A stretch of DNA of 64,000 bases from Thereva unica (lineage: Eukaryota > Arthropoda > Insecta > Diptera > Therevidae). Below, one piece after another: positions 61,791 to 64,000 of the stretch. The stretch is from NCBI GenBank assembly GCA_949987705.1, contig OX465281.1, positions 173,676,516-173,740,515 on the forward strand. Direction: 5' to 3'. The translations under genes were made by a program, and so were the position numbers. The notes beneath the pieces were generated by a model. The model worked only from the letters and a program-made list of their open reading frames with translations, searched no databases and was not told the DNA's origin. Each line of letters opens with the position of its first letter. Position 1 is the stretch's first letter.

Positions 61791-64000
61791 CATTTCAACC
61801 TAACCTAAACTAAACCTGAAAATCGAAATTATTGAAATGAAAACATCGCGATAACTATACTAAAAATAATTTTTCTTAAAGTGGCGTCCATAAACTTTTA
61901 TTTCCCATTTTTAAAATCTACAATAAAAAATTCGAGATCAAAAGTACATCTGCTCTTAAAATGTTATCATTGTTACTTCTTATTTTTATTATTTACTAGT
62001 AAACGTTGCAACGCCTTTCATTAAAGAAAGATTATGTGTGCACAGTCCACGGTAGGAAAAAGCTATAATGAAAAAAATATCAAATCTGCACAAATTGATT
62101 TTGGATATTAAAAATTTGTAGAGTATGTTACAACTTTTTTAAGATTCGATGATGAAAAATTGTGTACTACGGATACGGACACAACAGACAACTAGCCAAG
62201 CATATTCAGAATTGTCCGCATAAATTTTGCTATACGAGGATTAGACGCCCTGTGTAGAGCTACTCCTCTCCAAATTCTGTTTTCCAAAAAAGAGGCAAAA
62301 AATCCTAAAATAAACTTTTCTCCTTTTTGATTTCGGTTTGAGACGAGCAGAAGAGGTAAAAAAATGTTCAGGACTCTTAATCTATGATACTTTTCGTTAA
62401 CGATTTTTTACCTTTCGAAAGGTAGGTTACTGGCTGTAGCAACAAAAACTTTACAATCAACATTATTTTTAACTTTTTAGTTCATTTTAATATGAAAACG
62501 TATTTTTTAGTTTTTTTAAACTATACAGTTTATTTTCTACTTTTTAATCTATTATATGTCTTCTGCCATTTTGTGGTGACCGCCATATCAGATTTAAAAT
62601 GACGACTCACAGCTTACTGTACTATACTCGTTGAATTTTGAATAACGCCACACAGTTATAATAGAATTCTACTTGTCCTGTATTATCCTGTATTATTCTA
62701 GTCCCCGTTTTGTGTTTTCAGCCAAGCTGTGTTTGGCGCCATTTTGAATTTGGAATGACGCCACACAGCTAACAATTTTCAACTTGTAATACCCTTTCAT
62801 TTGATGCCCATGGCGAGTAACTTGTAAAGAAAAATGTAATCCGCCATTATTTGTTGGCCGCCATTTTGATTTTGGAATGACGTCTGTCAGCTTGTATTCT
62901 ATTTGTCTCACCTTTTCATTCGATGCCAATGCCGGGGGTCGGGGAACACCTTCTTGATGTTTTTACAAAATGGTCCGATTACATTCTCGCCGTATTTGAT
63001 TTAAAACGACGACACAGAGCTTACTGTACTACTCTCGTCATACACTTTCGCGTTGTTGCCGCCATTTTTAATTTGGAATAACGCCACACAGCTAGTAGTA
63101 TTCTACTTATCATACCCTTTCATTTGATACCCATACCGAGTAGCATGTAAAGAAAAAAAGTTATTCAATATTTTTTGTTGACCGCCATTTGGAATTTGGA
63201 ATGATGCCGCAGAACTGTGTCCTATTTGTCACACCCTTCCATTCGATACCCTTGACGGGGGTCGAGGAACATAATTGCAAAATGCGGCCGGCATCTGGGA
63301 ACCGCCATTTTGATGTTTTTACAAAATGGTCCGGTTGCATTACTACGCAAACTATGCAAATGTTCAAAATTTCAAGTTGATAGGTTATATTTTCTACTTT
63401 TTATTGTCTTCTGCCAACTTGGATTGGCCGCTATCATCAATGATGCCACACAGCTAATTGTATTCTATTTGTAAATCCTTTCATTTGATACCCATGTCGG
63501 GGATCGGGAAACGCAATTGCGAAATACGGCCGCTATCTTGATTTTTTTACAAAAATATCATATTGCATTGCCACGCCAACAATGCGAATGGGTAAAATTT
63601 GGGGTTGATCGAAAATGGGTCTAAATCAAGTTGCAAGAGGTGTAGAACGCAAACAATTTTGAAAAATCGCACTATCGTACTAATTAATTAATTTAAAAAG
63701 AAAAACTAAGTAAATTATCGAAAAACGGAAACTTTTAGTCACTCGTTGGGGTATCCATGCTTCTACAAAAAAAATCAGACAACTGCCCTTTTCTATTAAT
63801 TGTTTTTATTTAGTATTGATAACGCTTATTGCTAATTCAAAGTGAATTTAAATTGTACATTTAATTATTTTCTGACATATGTATGTATGTATAAAACGGC
63901 TATACCAGTGTGACACTTTGAAAAAATCTTTAACTTTTTTGCTTATTCGACAGTTTATACTTTAAAGAATATCCTGTAAAAATTTCATGCTCGCAGTTAT
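61791..64000. repeat. Next intron, with dispersed ATTTGATACCC repeat
   Basis: 61791-62550 is AT-rich with nothing recognised. From about 62560 to 63620 there are several units of the dispersed repeat: TACCCTTTCATTTGATGCCC (62790), ATACCCTTTCATTTGATACC (63112), CACCCTTCCATTCGATACCC (63232) and CCTTTCATTTGATACCCATG (63478), each near GCCGCCATTTTG and GGAATGACGCCACACAGC words. No phase-1 exon continuing the kenny-like gene was found before the window edge. Confidence 0.7.

Noticed and set aside
62701..62760. Kenny-like exon 5 at the TTTTCAG near 62720
   Set aside because: Entered in phase 1 it meets a stop within about 25 bases and lies in the dispersed ATTTGATACCC repeat.

Overview
The window is nuclear DNA of an insect. 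It carries intron-containing protein-coding sequence, insect-type LINEs, a BEL/Pao LTR element, a Helitron family, hAT and pogo-type remnants, tRNA-derived SINEs and very many short inverted-repeat elements (MITEs). Nothing looks bacterial, plasmid-borne or CRISPR-like. A gene that looks like kenny, the IKK-gamma/NEMO/optineurin homologue, suggests an insect and perhaps a dipteran. I would not go below class level from sequence alone.

Layout. 1-2.3 kb: reverse-strand LINE, ORF1 with CCHC knuckles and the start of the ORF2 endonuclease. 2.3-9.7 kb: AT microsatellites holding two copies of one non-autonomous Helitron-like family, a 128-bp satellite with four-unit higher-order structure, and two MITEs. 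9.7-17.3 kb: a decayed DNA transposon of a family I cannot name, a pogo/Tigger-like transposase remnant, and a truncated RTE-like LINE. 17.6-31 kb: a dense nest of MITEs, long hairpins, a SINE and a dispersed repeat. Several have readable target-site duplications: TTA or TAA (PIF/Harbinger-like), TA (Tc1/mariner-like), other 3-bp types, and a 7-bp type. 31.5-38.7 kb: a TA-flanked MITE that received a BEL/Pao element (31698-37946, 5-bp duplication GTTAT), which itself received another MITE.

39.9-64 kb: the one convincing host gene. Exons 1-3 lie at 39965-40988. The third intron runs for about 18 kb and is filled with transposons: a second copy of the 7-bp-duplication element, a CR1/Jockey-like LINE split by a MITE, a BEL gag remnant split by a SINE, and a member of the unnamed transposon family split by a hAT element. 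A short exon 4 follows at 59147-59177. The gene then continues past the window edge, with a LINE encoding an RNase H domain in the next intron.

How it fits together. The host gene probably encodes the regulatory subunit of the IKK complex in the immune-deficiency (Relish) pathway. Its first exon has an F-V-I-L motif at residues 7-10, where Kenny has its Atg8-interacting motif, and two further F-S-I-L motifs. Almost everything else is mobile DNA, mostly broken, and nesting gives a relative insertion order at many places. The most distinctive items are the 7-bp-duplication element (two copies), the unnamed transposon with paired CAGTCC/GGACTG motifs (three copies), a satellite that appears to derive from a dispersed repeat, and the repeated F-x-I-L motifs in the kenny-like protein.
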